Below, one piece after another: positions 15,942 to 24,758 of a stretch of DNA of 64,000 bases. Below the pieces are notes generated by a model. The model worked only from the letters and a program-made list of their open reading frames with translations, did no database searches and had not been told where the DNA came from. The translations under genes were made by a program, and so were the position numbers. The DNA is from Bacillota bacterium (GTDB lineage: Bacteria; Bacillota; Clostridia; Oscillospirales; Ruminococcaceae): the NCBI GenBank assembly GCA_023440965.1, contig JAEZRC010000002.1:62001-126000 (forward strand), in the 5' to 3' direction. How positions within the stretch are numbered: position 1 is the first letter of the stretch; each line of letters opens with the position of its first letter.

Positions 15942-15970
15942 TTGACAATTACTTGTGTTAAGGTTATTAT
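15942..15970 (+). promoter_or_regulatory. promoter of the aldo/keto reductase gene
   Basis: TTGACA at 15942-15947, 17-base spacer and TATTAT at 15965-15970, followed by AAAGGAGG before the ATG at 16000. Confidence 0.8.
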
Positions 15971-15999
15971 TGTTTCAGTAATAAAAGGAGGATAATCTA

Positions 16000-16995
16000 A
16001 TGTATATACCTGATAGTGAAAGATACAACAAAATGAAATATAACCGTTGCGGAAAATCGGGCTTGAAGCTTTCTGCTGTTTCACTTGGAATGTGGCAGAA
16101 TTTTGGCGATAGAGATAATCTTGAAAATATGGAGAAAATGGTTCATACTGCATTTGACCTTGGCATAACTCATTTTGACCTTGCAAACAATTATGGACCA
16201 AATCCTGGTGCAGCAGAATCAAACTTCGGAAGAATTCTTGACAAGTCGATGAGAGCTTATCGTGATCAGCTTGTTATCTCAACAAAAGCGGGTTATGATA
16301 TGTGGGAAGGACCATATGGGGATAAAAACGGCTCACGCAAGTACCTCACAGCAAGTTTAGATCAGAGCCTTAAGAGAATGGGACTTGAATATGTTGATAT
16401 TTTCTATCATCATGTTTTTGACCCGCAAACCCCACTTGAAGAAACTGTACTTGCACTTGATAATGCAGTTAAACAGGGCAAGGCATTGTATGTCGGTATT
16501 TCAAATTATGGTACCGAGCAGACAAGAGAAGCAATAAAGCTTTTCAGAGAGCTTAAAACTCCATTTATAATCAATCAGCCGTCATATTCAATTCTAAACC
16601 GCTGGATTGAAAGAGAGCATCTTATTGACCTTGCTGGTGAGGAAGGCTTTGGGCTTATAATTTATAGTCCACTTTTTCAGGGACTCCTTACCGACAAATA
16701 TCTCAAGGGTATTCCTGCTGATTCAAGAGTCGGAAAAGGCAACGGTCAATGGCTCAAGGGTGATGTAACACCTAAAAACATTGCAAAAGTTGTTAAGCTT
16801 AACGAAATTGCACAGGCAAGAGGACAAAGTCTTGCACAGATGGCATTGTCGTGGGTTCTGAAAGATAGCAGAATAACATCGGTTCTTATCGGTGCAAGCA
16901 GACCAGAGCAGATTGTTGAAAATATACAGGCAATTAATAAAACAGAATTTACAGCAGAAGAAATAAGACTAATAGATGAAATTGCAGGCGAATAA
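16000..16995 (+). CDS. aldo/keto reductase (YghZ / GpR type)
   Basis: 331 aa. The AKR catalytic tetrad is visible: D60 in THFDLANNYG, Y65, K96 in ISTKAGYD and His137/138 in FYHHVF, and the NADPH-binding end is present in SVLIGASRPEQIVENI. The motif NNYGPNPGAAESNFGRIL and the overall length match the YghZ/L-glyceraldehyde-3-phosphate reductase subgroup, which reduces reactive aldehydes such as methylglyoxal. It is cytoplasmic and monocistronic, with a strong promoter and a TTCG-loop terminator. The true substrate is inferred from family only. Confidence 0.92.
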   Translation: MYIPDSERYNKMKYNRCGKSGLKLSAVSLGMWQNFGDRDNLENMEKMVHTAFDLGITHFDLANNYGPNPGAAESNFGRILDKSMRAYRDQLVISTKAGYDMWEGPYGDKNGSRKYLTASLDQSLKRMGLEYVDIFYHHVFDPQTPLEETVLALDNAVKQGKALYVGISNYGTEQTREAIKLFRELKTPFIINQPSYSILNRWIEREHLIDLAGEEGFGLIIYSPLFQGLLTDKYLKGIPADSRVGKGNGQWLKGDVTPKNIAKVVKLNEIAQARGQSLAQMALSWVLKDSRITSVLIGASRPEQIVENIQAINKTEFTAEEIRLIDEIAGE

Positions 16996-17025
16996 AAAAA
17001 GAGGCTTCGGCCTCTCTTTATTTTG
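16996..17025 (+). terminator. TTCG-loop terminator
   Basis: AGAGGC and GCCTCT pair around a TTCG tetraloop, followed by CTTTATTTT. It lies directly after the aldo/keto reductase stop. Confidence 0.85.
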
Positions 17026-17100
17026 TGAAAACATTGCAAATATATCAAATATATGTTAAAATATCTCAGGTAAAATTAATGACAATTGGGGGTATATCAT

Positions 17101-17649
17101 ATGAAAAAGATTATGTTATTTGCAATAGTTTCTGCACTGTCATTCTGCTTACTTGTTGGTTGTGGGCAAGAAAAAAAAGAACCTGATTCACAAGATGTCA
17201 GTAAAGTTGAAACGAGCCAAACTGTAACTTTGGATATAAAAAAGGATTATGATTCTTATTCTGATGATGAATCTTTTTCAGTTTTAAAAGTTAATGTTAT
17301 TGCTCAATGTCCTAAAGGGAAGAATCTTAAAGATTATGTTAGAATGGGTATGACAACAAACAAAAATGCAAGATCAGTACTTGGACGGATAGGAAGTCCA
17401 ATTGATATTCATATAATAAGTGAAATTAAAGATGCAAGATTAGTTTTTGAATATGATCCATCCAATATTAAGGGAGCAGAATTGAAAGATCTGATTATTA
17501 TTAGAGTGAAGGAAAATAACTCCCAAGAGTATATTGATAATGTTGTTATTAATATAAAAAATAATACAGTAACCACTTCCTATACAGGAAAAGGAGCTTA
17601 TCTTCTTGCTGATAAAACTGTTAGTCAGCAAATGTGGGATGCTAAATAG
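17101..17649 (+). CDS. lipoprotein of unknown function
   Basis: 182 aa from the ATG at 17101, 8 bases after TTGGGGG. A signal peptide with lipobox LVGC (Cys 22) is followed by a charged linker. The mature part has no motif I recognise; it seems to be a single mixed alpha/beta domain ending near GAYLLADKTVSQQMW. It is probably anchored on the outer face of the membrane. It is followed by a terminator and then by the membrane-fusion/permease pair, but a 100-base gap and the hairpin argue against one transcript. Confidence 0.75.
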   Translation: MKKIMLFAIVSALSFCLLVGCGQEKKEPDSQDVSKVETSQTVTLDIKKDYDSYSDDESFSVLKVNVIAQCPKGKNLKDYVRMGMTTNKNARSVLGRIGSPIDIHIISEIKDARLVFEYDPSNIKGAELKDLIIIRVKENNSQEYIDNVVINIKNNTVTTSYTGKGAYLLADKTVSQQMWDAK

Positions 17650-17657
17650 TAATATAC

Positions 17658-17685
17658 AGGCTGTCTGAAAAGGCAGCCTTTTTTA
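17658..17685 (+). terminator. terminator after the lipoprotein gene
   Basis: AGGCTG and CAGCCT pair across a 10-base loop, followed by TTTTTT. Confidence 0.7.
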
Positions 17686-17769
17686 TTTTAATATTTTTCT
17701 AAAATAAGTAGTATATTTTAACTTCGTTTTTGCCAAACTATACTTGTAATTCTAAAAAGGGGTGAGGAT

Positions 17770-18738
17770 ATGAAAAAACGAGATAAATTTCTACTTGTTT
17801 TTGCAGTATTGTTTGGATTTGGCTGTCTAATTGCACCAAGGTTATTTGTTGCAAGACTTCCAAAGGTAAACGTGACACATTTAAAACAGATTGAGTACTT
17901 AAACTATGTGAGTGCATCAGGTGTGATAGAACAAAGGAATAAGCAGCAGATAAAGTCACAGTTTCCGCTAATAGTTTCTGAAGTTCTTGTAGATACAGGG
18001 GAGAAGGTAAAGAAAGGGCAGCCAGTAATCAAGGTCGACAGGGATCAGACTGCACAGAAAATTTTAGAAACTGCAAGCTTTGCAACAATGGCTGATAACT
18101 CAACAGAAAATATAATGACTTCATATAAAGATATTTATGAGAAGGTTCCAGCACAGGTCACATCAAGCTTTGACGGCGTAATAGAATCGGTTTCTGTAAC
18201 AACAGGCGATTTTGTTGCACAGGATTCTACAATAGCGTCTATGGTTAGTGGAGAGGATCTTATCGTAAATATCCAGGTACCAGAAAACAAGATTTCTAAG
18301 GTAGCACTTGGCCAGAATGCTAATATTTCAGGCGAGGGCTTTGAAGACGGCAAGTATAAGGGAGTTGTTTCTGCTATAAGTCCGTCAGCACGAAAAGCAA
18401 TTGTCGGAAATAGTCAGGAGACTGTAATTGATGTACTTGTAAAAATAAATAATCCTGATGAAAAGATCAAGTGTGGTTTTTCTGCTAAGGCAGACATTAT
18501 TATTGATAAGCCAAGTAAAGTTTTAGTAGTGCCTTATGAATCCTTACTTCAGGATATTGACGGAAGAGAATATGTCTATGTTGTGGAAAATGGTGTGACT
18601 GTAAAAAAATATATAACAACCAATAAAGAACTCAGTGACGGTATTGAAGTAAAATCAGGTCTTACTCCAAATGATAATATAATAAAAAACGTTGAAAAAA
18701 TTAAGAAAAGTGGTATGCTAGTTAAGATTGCAGATTAG
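17770..18738 (+). CDS. efflux membrane-fusion (HlyD/MacA-type) protein
   Basis: 322 aa. One N-terminal membrane segment (residues 8-28) is followed by a lipoyl-like/beta-barrel region with VDTGEKVKKGQPVIKVDRDQ (about 78-97), the second half-lipoyl motif SSFDGVIESVSVTTGDFV, and a C-terminal domain. The helical hairpin between the half-lipoyl motifs is very short (about 30 residues), as in Gram-positive YknX/MacA-like adaptors. It would couple to the FtsX-type permease that starts 12 bases downstream. No ATPase gene lies in this operon. GGGGTGAGG precedes the ATG. Confidence 0.88.
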   Translation: MKKRDKFLLVFAVLFGFGCLIAPRLFVARLPKVNVTHLKQIEYLNYVSASGVIEQRNKQQIKSQFPLIVSEVLVDTGEKVKKGQPVIKVDRDQTAQKILETASFATMADNSTENIMTSYKDIYEKVPAQVTSSFDGVIESVSVTTGDFVAQDSTIASMVSGEDLIVNIQVPENKISKVALGQNANISGEGFEDGKYKGVVSAISPSARKAIVGNSQETVIDVLVKINNPDEKIKCGFSAKADIIIDKPSKVLVVPYESLLQDIDGREYVYVVENGVTVKKYITTNKELSDGIEVKSGLTPNDNIIKNVEKIKKSGMLVKIAD

Positions 18739-18750
18739 GGTGGAATATAA

Positions 18751-19935
18751 ATGCTTGAATGTGTTAAAAAAGGAATGTCGGATCTTTTTAGAAACAAGCT
18801 CAGGGCAATTCTGACTATCGGTGGAATTTTTATAGGGGTAATGTCAGTTGTAATTATCTCATCTATTGGTGAAATGGGAAAGCACACTGTAGATAGAGAG
18901 CTTGTTAAAATGGGAATGGACAGCATTATAGTTTCTGGTGAAAAGAATAATGACACGGGCTTGTGCAGGAATGACCTTCAGGCTATAAGATCAATGCGTG
19001 ATGTTTCGAATGCAATGCCGTTGATGTATCTTATGTCAGAAACCAAAATGCTCGACAAGAAAAGAGAGTGCATGATATGGGGTGTAAATCAGGATGCTGA
19101 CAATGTAATTGAACTTGAAACTATATATGGAAGACAGATTAACAAGGGCGATGTCGCTTCTAATGCAAAGGTTTGTGTTATTGACGAAAAGATAGCCATT
19201 GATAATTATAAAAGATCAAATATAGTAGGTAAGAAGATAACCTTATATATAAATGATATTCCGGAAGAGTTTACTGTTATCGGAGTAGTAAAAAACGGTG
19301 TAAATGTTCTTCAGAATATGCTCGGTGGAATAATCCCGAACTTTGTATATGTTCCATATTCAACAATGTCAGAGATATCGAATCAGACCTATTATGATGA
19401 GATTGTTGTAAAACTCAGGAACGGGCTGAGCAATCCTGATATTAATAATGATATTGAAAAGGCACTTATTAACTGGCGACTTGCTCCGACTGAACTAAGG
19501 ATTGAAAATCTTTTGAAGCAGAAAAATCAATTAAATGATGTGCTTGGAATTGTCACAATAATTTTATCAGCCATAGCGGGAATTTCTCTTGTTGTTTCTG
19601 GCTTGTCAATTATGACGGTAATGCTTGTTTCGGTTAATGAGCGAACGCGTGAGATAGGGATAAAAAAATCAATAGGAGCATCCAATAAGGATATTCTTGT
19701 AGAATTTTTAATAGAATCTATGCTGATAACACTGATTGGTGGAATGCTGGGCGTTCTCGGCGGACTTCTGTTGTCACTTATAGGTTGTTCAATATTTGGG
19801 CTTGTCCTCAATATTGACTTATTTATGATATTGGGAATTCTTACTCTATCAATGATAATAGGCTTGATTTTTGGTGTGTATCCAGCGTACAGAGCATCAA
19901 GACTTCGTCCTGTTGAGGCATTAAGATACGAATAA
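18751..19935 (+). CDS. MacB-like ABC transporter permease (FtsX domain)
   Basis: 394 aa. The first membrane helix (about residues 20-40) is followed by an extracellular MacB-core domain of about 220 residues and three C-terminal helices with the FtsX motif; SVNERTREIGIKKSIGAS is the cytoplasmic coupling loop and the protein ends in RASRLRPVEALRYE. This is the topology of MacB/YknZ-type mechanotransmission permeases that export peptides or drugs. Its ATPase is missing from the operon; the ATPase at 61129 belongs to a different permease. It is translated in tandem with the fusion protein. Confidence 0.9.
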   Translation: MLECVKKGMSDLFRNKLRAILTIGGIFIGVMSVVIISSIGEMGKHTVDRELVKMGMDSIIVSGEKNNDTGLCRNDLQAIRSMRDVSNAMPLMYLMSETKMLDKKRECMIWGVNQDADNVIELETIYGRQINKGDVASNAKVCVIDEKIAIDNYKRSNIVGKKITLYINDIPEEFTVIGVVKNGVNVLQNMLGGIIPNFVYVPYSTMSEISNQTYYDEIVVKLRNGLSNPDINNDIEKALINWRLAPTELRIENLLKQKNQLNDVLGIVTIILSAIAGISLVVSGLSIMTVMLVSVNERTREIGIKKSIGASNKDILVEFLIESMLITLIGGMLGVLGGLLLSLIGCSIFGLVLNIDLFMILGILTLSMIIGLIFGVYPAYRASRLRPVEALRYE

Positions 19936-19942
19936 ATGAATT

Positions 19943-19974
19943 AAAATCTCGTAGACAGTTGTCTACGAGATTTT
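19943..19974. terminator. bidirectional terminator
   Basis: A 14-bp perfect stem, AAAATCTCGTAGAC with GTCTACGAGATTTT, has loop AGTT. It separates the permease gene from the converging Cys-rich gene. Confidence 0.9.
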
Positions 19975-19997
19975 ATGTTGCGATTATTGCAGGATGA

Positions 19998-20141
19998 TTA
20001 GCATCCGCAACCGTCGTTGCAACAGCCGTTGTTGCCAAATCCAAATCCGCCACCACAGCAGCAGAAGATAATAAGGATAAGAATGATGATCCACCAGCAT
20101 CCACCGAAGCCGTTTCCACAACCATTACCGCATCCACACAT
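19998..20141 (-). CDS. 47-residue cysteine/glycine-rich membrane miniprotein
   Basis: Starts at the ATG at 20139-20141, 8 bases after AAAGGAG. The product has 11 Cys and 16 Gly among 47 residues. It runs MCGCGNGCGNGFGGC, then a hydrophobic core of about eleven residues (WWIIILILIIF), then CCCGGGFGFGNNGCCNDGCGC. A single membrane helix between two Cys clusters is the likely form, perhaps metal-binding or disulphide-linked. Similar tiny proteins in Clostridia are, as I recall, annotated 'chorion class high-cysteine HCB protein'; YjcZ-type sporulation miniproteins have comparable Gly-hydrophobic layout but no Cys. Function is unknown. Confidence 0.75.
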   Translation of the reverse strand: MCGCGNGCGNGFGGCWWIIILILIIFCCCGGGFGFGNNGCCNDGCGC

Positions 20142-20183
20142 AAATAGCACTCCTTTAAATAATGTATTGTAAAACGCAACCAT

Positions 20184-20518
20184 GAAGAAACATTATTTGC
20201 GTCCTTCCAGTTTTGTTTTATAGTATAGTTTATGGGAAAGGAATAAAAGTGTTACAGAAATTTTCTTATATAATACTCGTATAATTTTAAAAAATAAATT
20301 CCATTTAAGCGGTAGAATCATAAACTAATAGTAAGAAATTATTCAGGAAATGTTTAATCTGTATTAAACTGGCAAAATTCTATATGACTGAAATAGTATA
20401 AGCTGATTATTTCATATAATTAATGTGAAAAGATGAACGCAGATAATAGCTACCGTTCTATATACATTGATTATGATTACCTAGCCATTTTTTTTACAGT
20501 GGCAGAACGGAGATATAA
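20184..20518. other. intergenic region before the ClpC-like gene
   Basis: About 335 bases without a coding sequence that I can support. It contains a TATAAT at 20415-20420 without a good -35 box, and a 7-bp inverted repeat (CCGTTCT at 20453-20459, AGAACGG at 20504-20510) whose right arm runs into the ribosome site of the ClpC-like gene. I see no CtsR operator and no CIRCE. Confidence 0.5.
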
Positions 20519-22909
20519 ATGTATAATTTTAATCTTGAGAACTTCACCTATAAAGCAAGCGCTGCTGTTAACAGAGCCTTTACTCTTGCTGGTGAACTCG
20601 GTCATACTTATGTTGGAAGTGAACATTTGCTTCTTGGTATACTTGATGAGGGAACTTCAACAGCATACACAATTCTCAATAAAAATGAGGTAAGTATAAC
20701 TCAAGTTCAGGCGAGAATAATCGAAACAATAGGTAAGGGCGATCCAAGTGTTCTCAATGCGGAAGCGCTTACGCCTACTGCAAAAAAAATTCTGAGCAAT
20801 GCCATAAGGCTATCACAAAGTCTTGACTGTAAGTTTATTGGCAGCGAGCATATCTTAATGTCACTTGTGAGGGAATCAAACTCCTGTGCTAATAGTATAT
20901 TGCGTGACCTTGATATAAGTATCACTAAAATTTATAATGATTGCTCAAGTATACAAACCAATAACCTCCCAACTATGAAGCAGACAAATAAAAATATCAA
21001 ACTTCCGAATCTTGAAAAATATGGTCGGGAACTCACAACAAAAGCAGCCTGCCTGACACTTGACCCTGTTATAGCAAGAGAAAGTGAAATCGAACGCCTT
21101 ATACAAATTCTTTCAAGACGCACAAAAAATAATCCTTGTCTTGTCGGTGAGGCTGGCGTTGGTAAAACTGCTATTGTTGAAGGTCTTGCACAGCTCATTA
21201 TTAAAAATGAAGTACCTGAAAACCTCCAGACCAAGAGAATTTTTGTTCTTGATATAAGTCAGCTTCTTGCTGGAGCAAAATACAGGGGAGATTTTGAAGA
21301 ACGCCTTAAAAACTGCATTGAAGATGTAGTCAACAACAAGAATATTATTTTATTTATAGATGAGGTTCATACTATTGTGGGCGCAGGAGCAGCAGAAGGT
21401 GCTATTGATGCTGCAAACATTATAAAGCCACAGCTTGCACGTGGTGAACTTCAAATTATCGGCGCAACCACATATGAAGAGTACAAGAATTATATAGAAA
21501 AAGACAGTGCGCTTGAAAGACGTTTCCAGCCAATAAAGGTCTGTGAGCCAACTGAAGAAAATACAATTAAAATATTAAAGGGGATTTCTCCGAAATATGA
21601 GGAACACCACAAGCTATCAATCCCTGATGAGGCAATAAAAGCAGCGGTAACTTTATCACAAAGGTATCTCCCTGACCGCTTTCTTCCTGATAAGGCTATT
21701 GACCTTATAGATGAGGCTTGCTCGAGAGTAAGGCTTAAAGCAGGAATGATCATTGATAACCCGAATAAGCTTTCTGACCTTTTTAATGAATATTTAATGG
21801 GAAGCATTTCAAAGTCGACCTATACGCAAAAGGTTGAAACTGTCAATGGTGAAACAGTAAAATACGGAGTAGTAAAAAAAAGTGAAATTACACCGAATGA
21901 TATAGCAGAAGTCATTTCTGCATGGACTGGTATTCCTGTAGCAAGTCTTACTGAGGAGGAAAGCAAACGTCTTTTGGCTCTTGAAGATGTAATGTCAAAG
22001 AGCGTTATTGGTCAGGATGAGGCGATAAAAAGTATTGCTTGTTCAATAAGAAGAAGTCGTGTCGGGCTCAAGGACCCAAACCGCCCTATTGGTTCGTTCA
22101 TCTTCCTTGGACCAACGGGAGTCGGAAAAACCGAGCTTTGTAAGGCACTTGCAGAATGCCTTTTTGCAAACCGTGATGCTGTTGTGCGACTTGATATGTC
22201 AGAGTATATGGAAAAGCATTCAGTGTCAAAAATGATAGGTTCACCTCCTGGTTATGTTGGATATAATGAGGGAGGACAGCTCACAGAAAAAATTCGAAGA
22301 AACCCTTATGCAATAGTTCTTATGGATGAAATCGAAAAGGCACACCCTGATGTTTACAATCTCCTCCTCCAGATGCTTGAGGATGGTTTTATTACTGATT
22401 CACAGGGCAGAAAGGTTTCATTTAAAAATACTGTTATAATTATGACTTCAAACCTTGGTGCAAAGAAGATTATAGACAAAAAAAATCTCGGCTTTACAGT
22501 AGCCGAGTCAAATGAAAAAAATATGAAAGCCGAGATAATGAGTGAACTTCGTCAGCAGTTCAAGCCTGAATTTTTGAATCGAATTGACGATACTGTTATC
22601 TTCAGAAGTCTTGATAAATCTGACATTGAGAAAATTGGTCGAAAGCTTCTTAATGAGCTTTCTGAACGTATTGATGCACTTGAAATAAAAACTGAATTCT
22701 CCGATGAGGCCGTCAAGAAAATCGCTGACGATGGTTTTAATACCTCATACGGAGCACGTCCGCTCCGTAGAATAATTTCTAATGAAATTGAAAATCTTCT
22801 TTCACAACAGATTTTAGAGGGTGAGATTGTTAAGGGTGACGAGATAAAGCTTATTGTCGAGGGAGGAAAGCTCAAATTCGTCAAGCCGTCACTTATTCAA
22901 GCGGAATAG
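20519..22909 (+). CDS. ClpC-like AAA+ unfoldase with short middle domain
   Basis: 796 aa. Two Clp N repeats (about residues 5-145) precede AAA-1 (Walker A GEAGVGKTAIVEG, Walker B ILFIDEVHTIVGAG) and AAA-2 (Walker A GPTGVGKTELCKAL, Walker B IVLMDEIEKAH), then the D2-small domain. The tripeptide LGF in KKNLGFTV (about residue 661) is placed like the ClpP-binding loop, so it should deliver substrates to ClpP. The segment between the AAA modules, from about 410 to 445, is short and lacks the UVR/coiled-coil M-domain of typical ClpC, so adaptor dependence (MecA, McsB) may differ. No ctsR, mcsA or mcsB is adjacent. Its last 17 bases overlap the converging radical SAM gene. Confidence 0.92.
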   Translation: MYNFNLENFTYKASAAVNRAFTLAGELGHTYVGSEHLLLGILDEGTSTAYTILNKNEVSITQVQARIIETIGKGDPSVLNAEALTPTAKKILSNAIRLSQSLDCKFIGSEHILMSLVRESNSCANSILRDLDISITKIYNDCSSIQTNNLPTMKQTNKNIKLPNLEKYGRELTTKAACLTLDPVIARESEIERLIQILSRRTKNNPCLVGEAGVGKTAIVEGLAQLIIKNEVPENLQTKRIFVLDISQLLAGAKYRGDFEERLKNCIEDVVNNKNIILFIDEVHTIVGAGAAEGAIDAANIIKPQLARGELQIIGATTYEEYKNYIEKDSALERRFQPIKVCEPTEENTIKILKGISPKYEEHHKLSIPDEAIKAAVTLSQRYLPDRFLPDKAIDLIDEACSRVRLKAGMIIDNPNKLSDLFNEYLMGSISKSTYTQKVETVNGETVKYGVVKKSEITPNDIAEVISAWTGIPVASLTEEESKRLLALEDVMSKSVIGQDEAIKSIACSIRRSRVGLKDPNRPIGSFIFLGPTGVGKTELCKALAECLFANRDAVVRLDMSEYMEKHSVSKMIGSPPGYVGYNEGGQLTEKIRRNPYAIVLMDEIEKAHPDVYNLLLQMLEDGFITDSQGRKVSFKNTVIIMTSNLGAKKIIDKKNLGFTVAESNEKNMKAEIMSELRQQFKPEFLNRIDDTVIFRSLDKSDIEKIGRKLLNELSERIDALEIKTEFSDEAVKKIADDGFNTSYGARPLRRIISNEIENLLSQQILEGEIVKGDEIKLIVEGGKLKFVKPSLIQAE

Positions 22910-24605
22910 CTGTTGCTTCACCTGAGAATCTTCTGTGGTTATAATTAAAAATATAGGTTGAAGGTTCATTTTTAAGGGAAAATGGGTCAATTGTAAATCT
23001 TTCTATATGAATAAGCTTTAAAAGCTGTTTCGGGTCAATGTCTGAGCATTCAGGCAAAAGCTCTGAAATGGCTTTTCGCTTTACTACGAGGTCATAAAGC
23101 TCATTATTATTAAGCATATTTTTTTCTGCCCAGTCAGGATTCGAACGTGGTCTTTCATGAGAAAGGAAATCAAATTTAAGTTTTGCCTTTATGTTTTGTA
23201 ATTCTTTATTATCAAGGAAACTTTCACAGAATTTAATTAAGAAAGTATATGCATCGTTTTTGTTGTGAGAAAGAGTCGACATACCTTTTTGCTTTCTAAA
23301 TTCACTCAAGTGCAGATAAAAGTCAAACGGGTCATTAAAAAAGTGCATTATATAGCCAGTAGACAAATAAAATCTATTTGAATTGTAATAAAGCTCAACC
23401 ATTTCTTCAATGCCTTTAAGAATTAAAACCTCATCATATGAAAGGCAATCGGTTGACAGTATCTCATATGGCGGGTATGGTGAATACTTGATATCATAGT
23501 GTGAGCATAGTTTTTCCATTGCTGATCCCTTTAAAACTTTGAGAAAGCCAAGCTGGAGCTGATTTGGAACAAGATGATAGACATCATTAAAGGATTTTTT
23601 AAAGCTTTCAAAATCTTCAAGTGGAAGTCCAGCAATAAGATCAAGATGAAGGTGAATATTCAGTTTTTGCTGAAGCTTCCCCACACAATACTCTATCCAA
23701 TTCATATCATTTTTGCGGTCAATGGCTTTAAGCGTTTGTTCGTTTGTTGACTGTACGCCTATTTCAAGCTGAAAAAGTCCGCGTCTTGCTGTTGATAAAA
23801 GCTCAAGAGTTTCTTGATCTAGGAGTGAAGCCTCAACCTCAAAATGAAAGTTTGTGTAGCCATTATCGTTTTCAATAAGAAAGCGAATGATTTCAAGTGC
23901 AAATTTCTTGTTGCAATTAAAAGTCCTGTCAACAAATTTAACCTGCTGGACTTTGTTGTTAAGAAAAATCAGTAGTTCCTTTTTAACCTTTTCAATTGGT
24001 GCAAAACGCACACCTTTTTCTATTGAAGAAAGGCAATATCTGCACCCGAAAGGGCAACCCCTTGAAGCTTCATAATAGCATATTTTATTCTCAGTTCCAC
24101 CAAAATCTCTGTAAGGGAAGGGCAATGTCGACATATCAATAGCATTATATTTTGGTGTTGATACAACATTTCCATTAGATACAAAGGTTAGTCCACCAAC
24201 GCTTTCAAAGCCATGCTTGTTGTCTATTGCGTTAAGAAGCTCGCAGAAGGTCTGTTCGCCCTCACCCGAAATTATATAGTCGCACGGAATTTCAGAAAGC
24301 AAAGCTATACTATTGTATGATACTTCTGGCCCGCCAAGAATTATAATCGTTTCTGGCAAAACTTGATTAATTAGGACAATCAGCTTTTTCACTATTTCAA
24401 TATTCCATATATAGCAGGAAAATCCGAGAATGTCAGGCTTTTGTTCGTACAATGATTTAAGTATATCATTAATGTAATTATTTATAGTATATTCAACAAT
24501 GTTAATTGAGTAGTTACTGTTCTGTTCGACATATCCTTTTATCTGTCTTATAGCGAGGTTTGTGTGTATATATTTAGCGTTTATACCGCATAGGAGAATA
24601 TTCAT
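22893..24605 (-). CDS. B12-binding-domain radical SAM protein (DUF4080 type)
   Basis: 570 aa. Residues 1-140 form a cobalamin-binding-like Rossmann domain (MNILLCGINAKYIHTNLAI; IIILGGPEVSY). The radical SAM core follows, with EASRGCPFGCRYCLSS near 178-193 giving C-x3-C-x2-C, and the C-terminal 200 residues match the DUF4080 extension. Such enzymes are often methyltransferases or ring-modifying catalysts, but this subgroup has no defined substrate. The classic DxHxxG B12 lower-ligand motif is absent. It is monocistronic, with a 17-base tail overlap with the ClpC-like gene. Confidence 0.88.
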   Translation of the reverse strand: MNILLCGINAKYIHTNLAIRQIKGYVEQNSNYSINIVEYTINNYINDILKSLYEQKPDILGFSCYIWNIEIVKKLIVLINQVLPETIIILGGPEVSYNSIALLSEIPCDYIISGEGEQTFCELLNAIDNKHGFESVGGLTFVSNGNVVSTPKYNAIDMSTLPFPYRDFGGTENKICYYEASRGCPFGCRYCLSSIEKGVRFAPIEKVKKELLIFLNNKVQQVKFVDRTFNCNKKFALEIIRFLIENDNGYTNFHFEVEASLLDQETLELLSTARRGLFQLEIGVQSTNEQTLKAIDRKNDMNWIEYCVGKLQQKLNIHLHLDLIAGLPLEDFESFKKSFNDVYHLVPNQLQLGFLKVLKGSAMEKLCSHYDIKYSPYPPYEILSTDCLSYDEVLILKGIEEMVELYYNSNRFYLSTGYIMHFFNDPFDFYLHLSEFRKQKGMSTLSHNKNDAYTFLIKFCESFLDNKELQNIKAKLKFDFLSHERPRSNPDWAEKNMLNNNELYDLVVKRKAISELLPECSDIDPKQLLKLIHIERFTIDPFSLKNEPSTYIFNYNHRRFSGEATAIPLE

Positions 24606-24679
24606 AAGCCCTCCAAAGTATTAATTTTACTCATATAGTATATCACAAAATAATATTTTCCACAATTTCTATAAAAGTC

Positions 24680-24708
24680 TTGACAAAAGTATACTGATAC
24701 AGTATAGT
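24680..24708 (+). promoter_or_regulatory. promoter of the reverse rubrerythrin gene
   Basis: TTGACA at 24680-24685, 17-base spacer, TATAGT at 24703-24708. The spacer is filled by the palindrome at 24690-24706. Confidence 0.85.
24690..24706. promoter_or_regulatory. palindromic operator in the rubrerythrin promoter
   Basis: TATACTG-ATA-CAGTATA is a perfect 7-3-7 inverted repeat lying between the -35 and -10 boxes. A repressor bound here would exclude RNA polymerase. It does not match the PerR box (TTATAAT-N-ATTATAA) or the Rex site; the regulator is unknown. Confidence 0.7.
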
Positions 24709-24758
24709 TTAAATATAGTCAATCAGTAAAAAATTATTAATGACGGAGGAAATAAGAA

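Noticed and set aside
20184..20518. CtsR operator or CIRCE before the ClpC-like gene
   Set aside because: No GGTCAAA-type heptad repeat and no TTAGCACTC repeat are seen; only a weak promoter and a 7-bp repeat remain.
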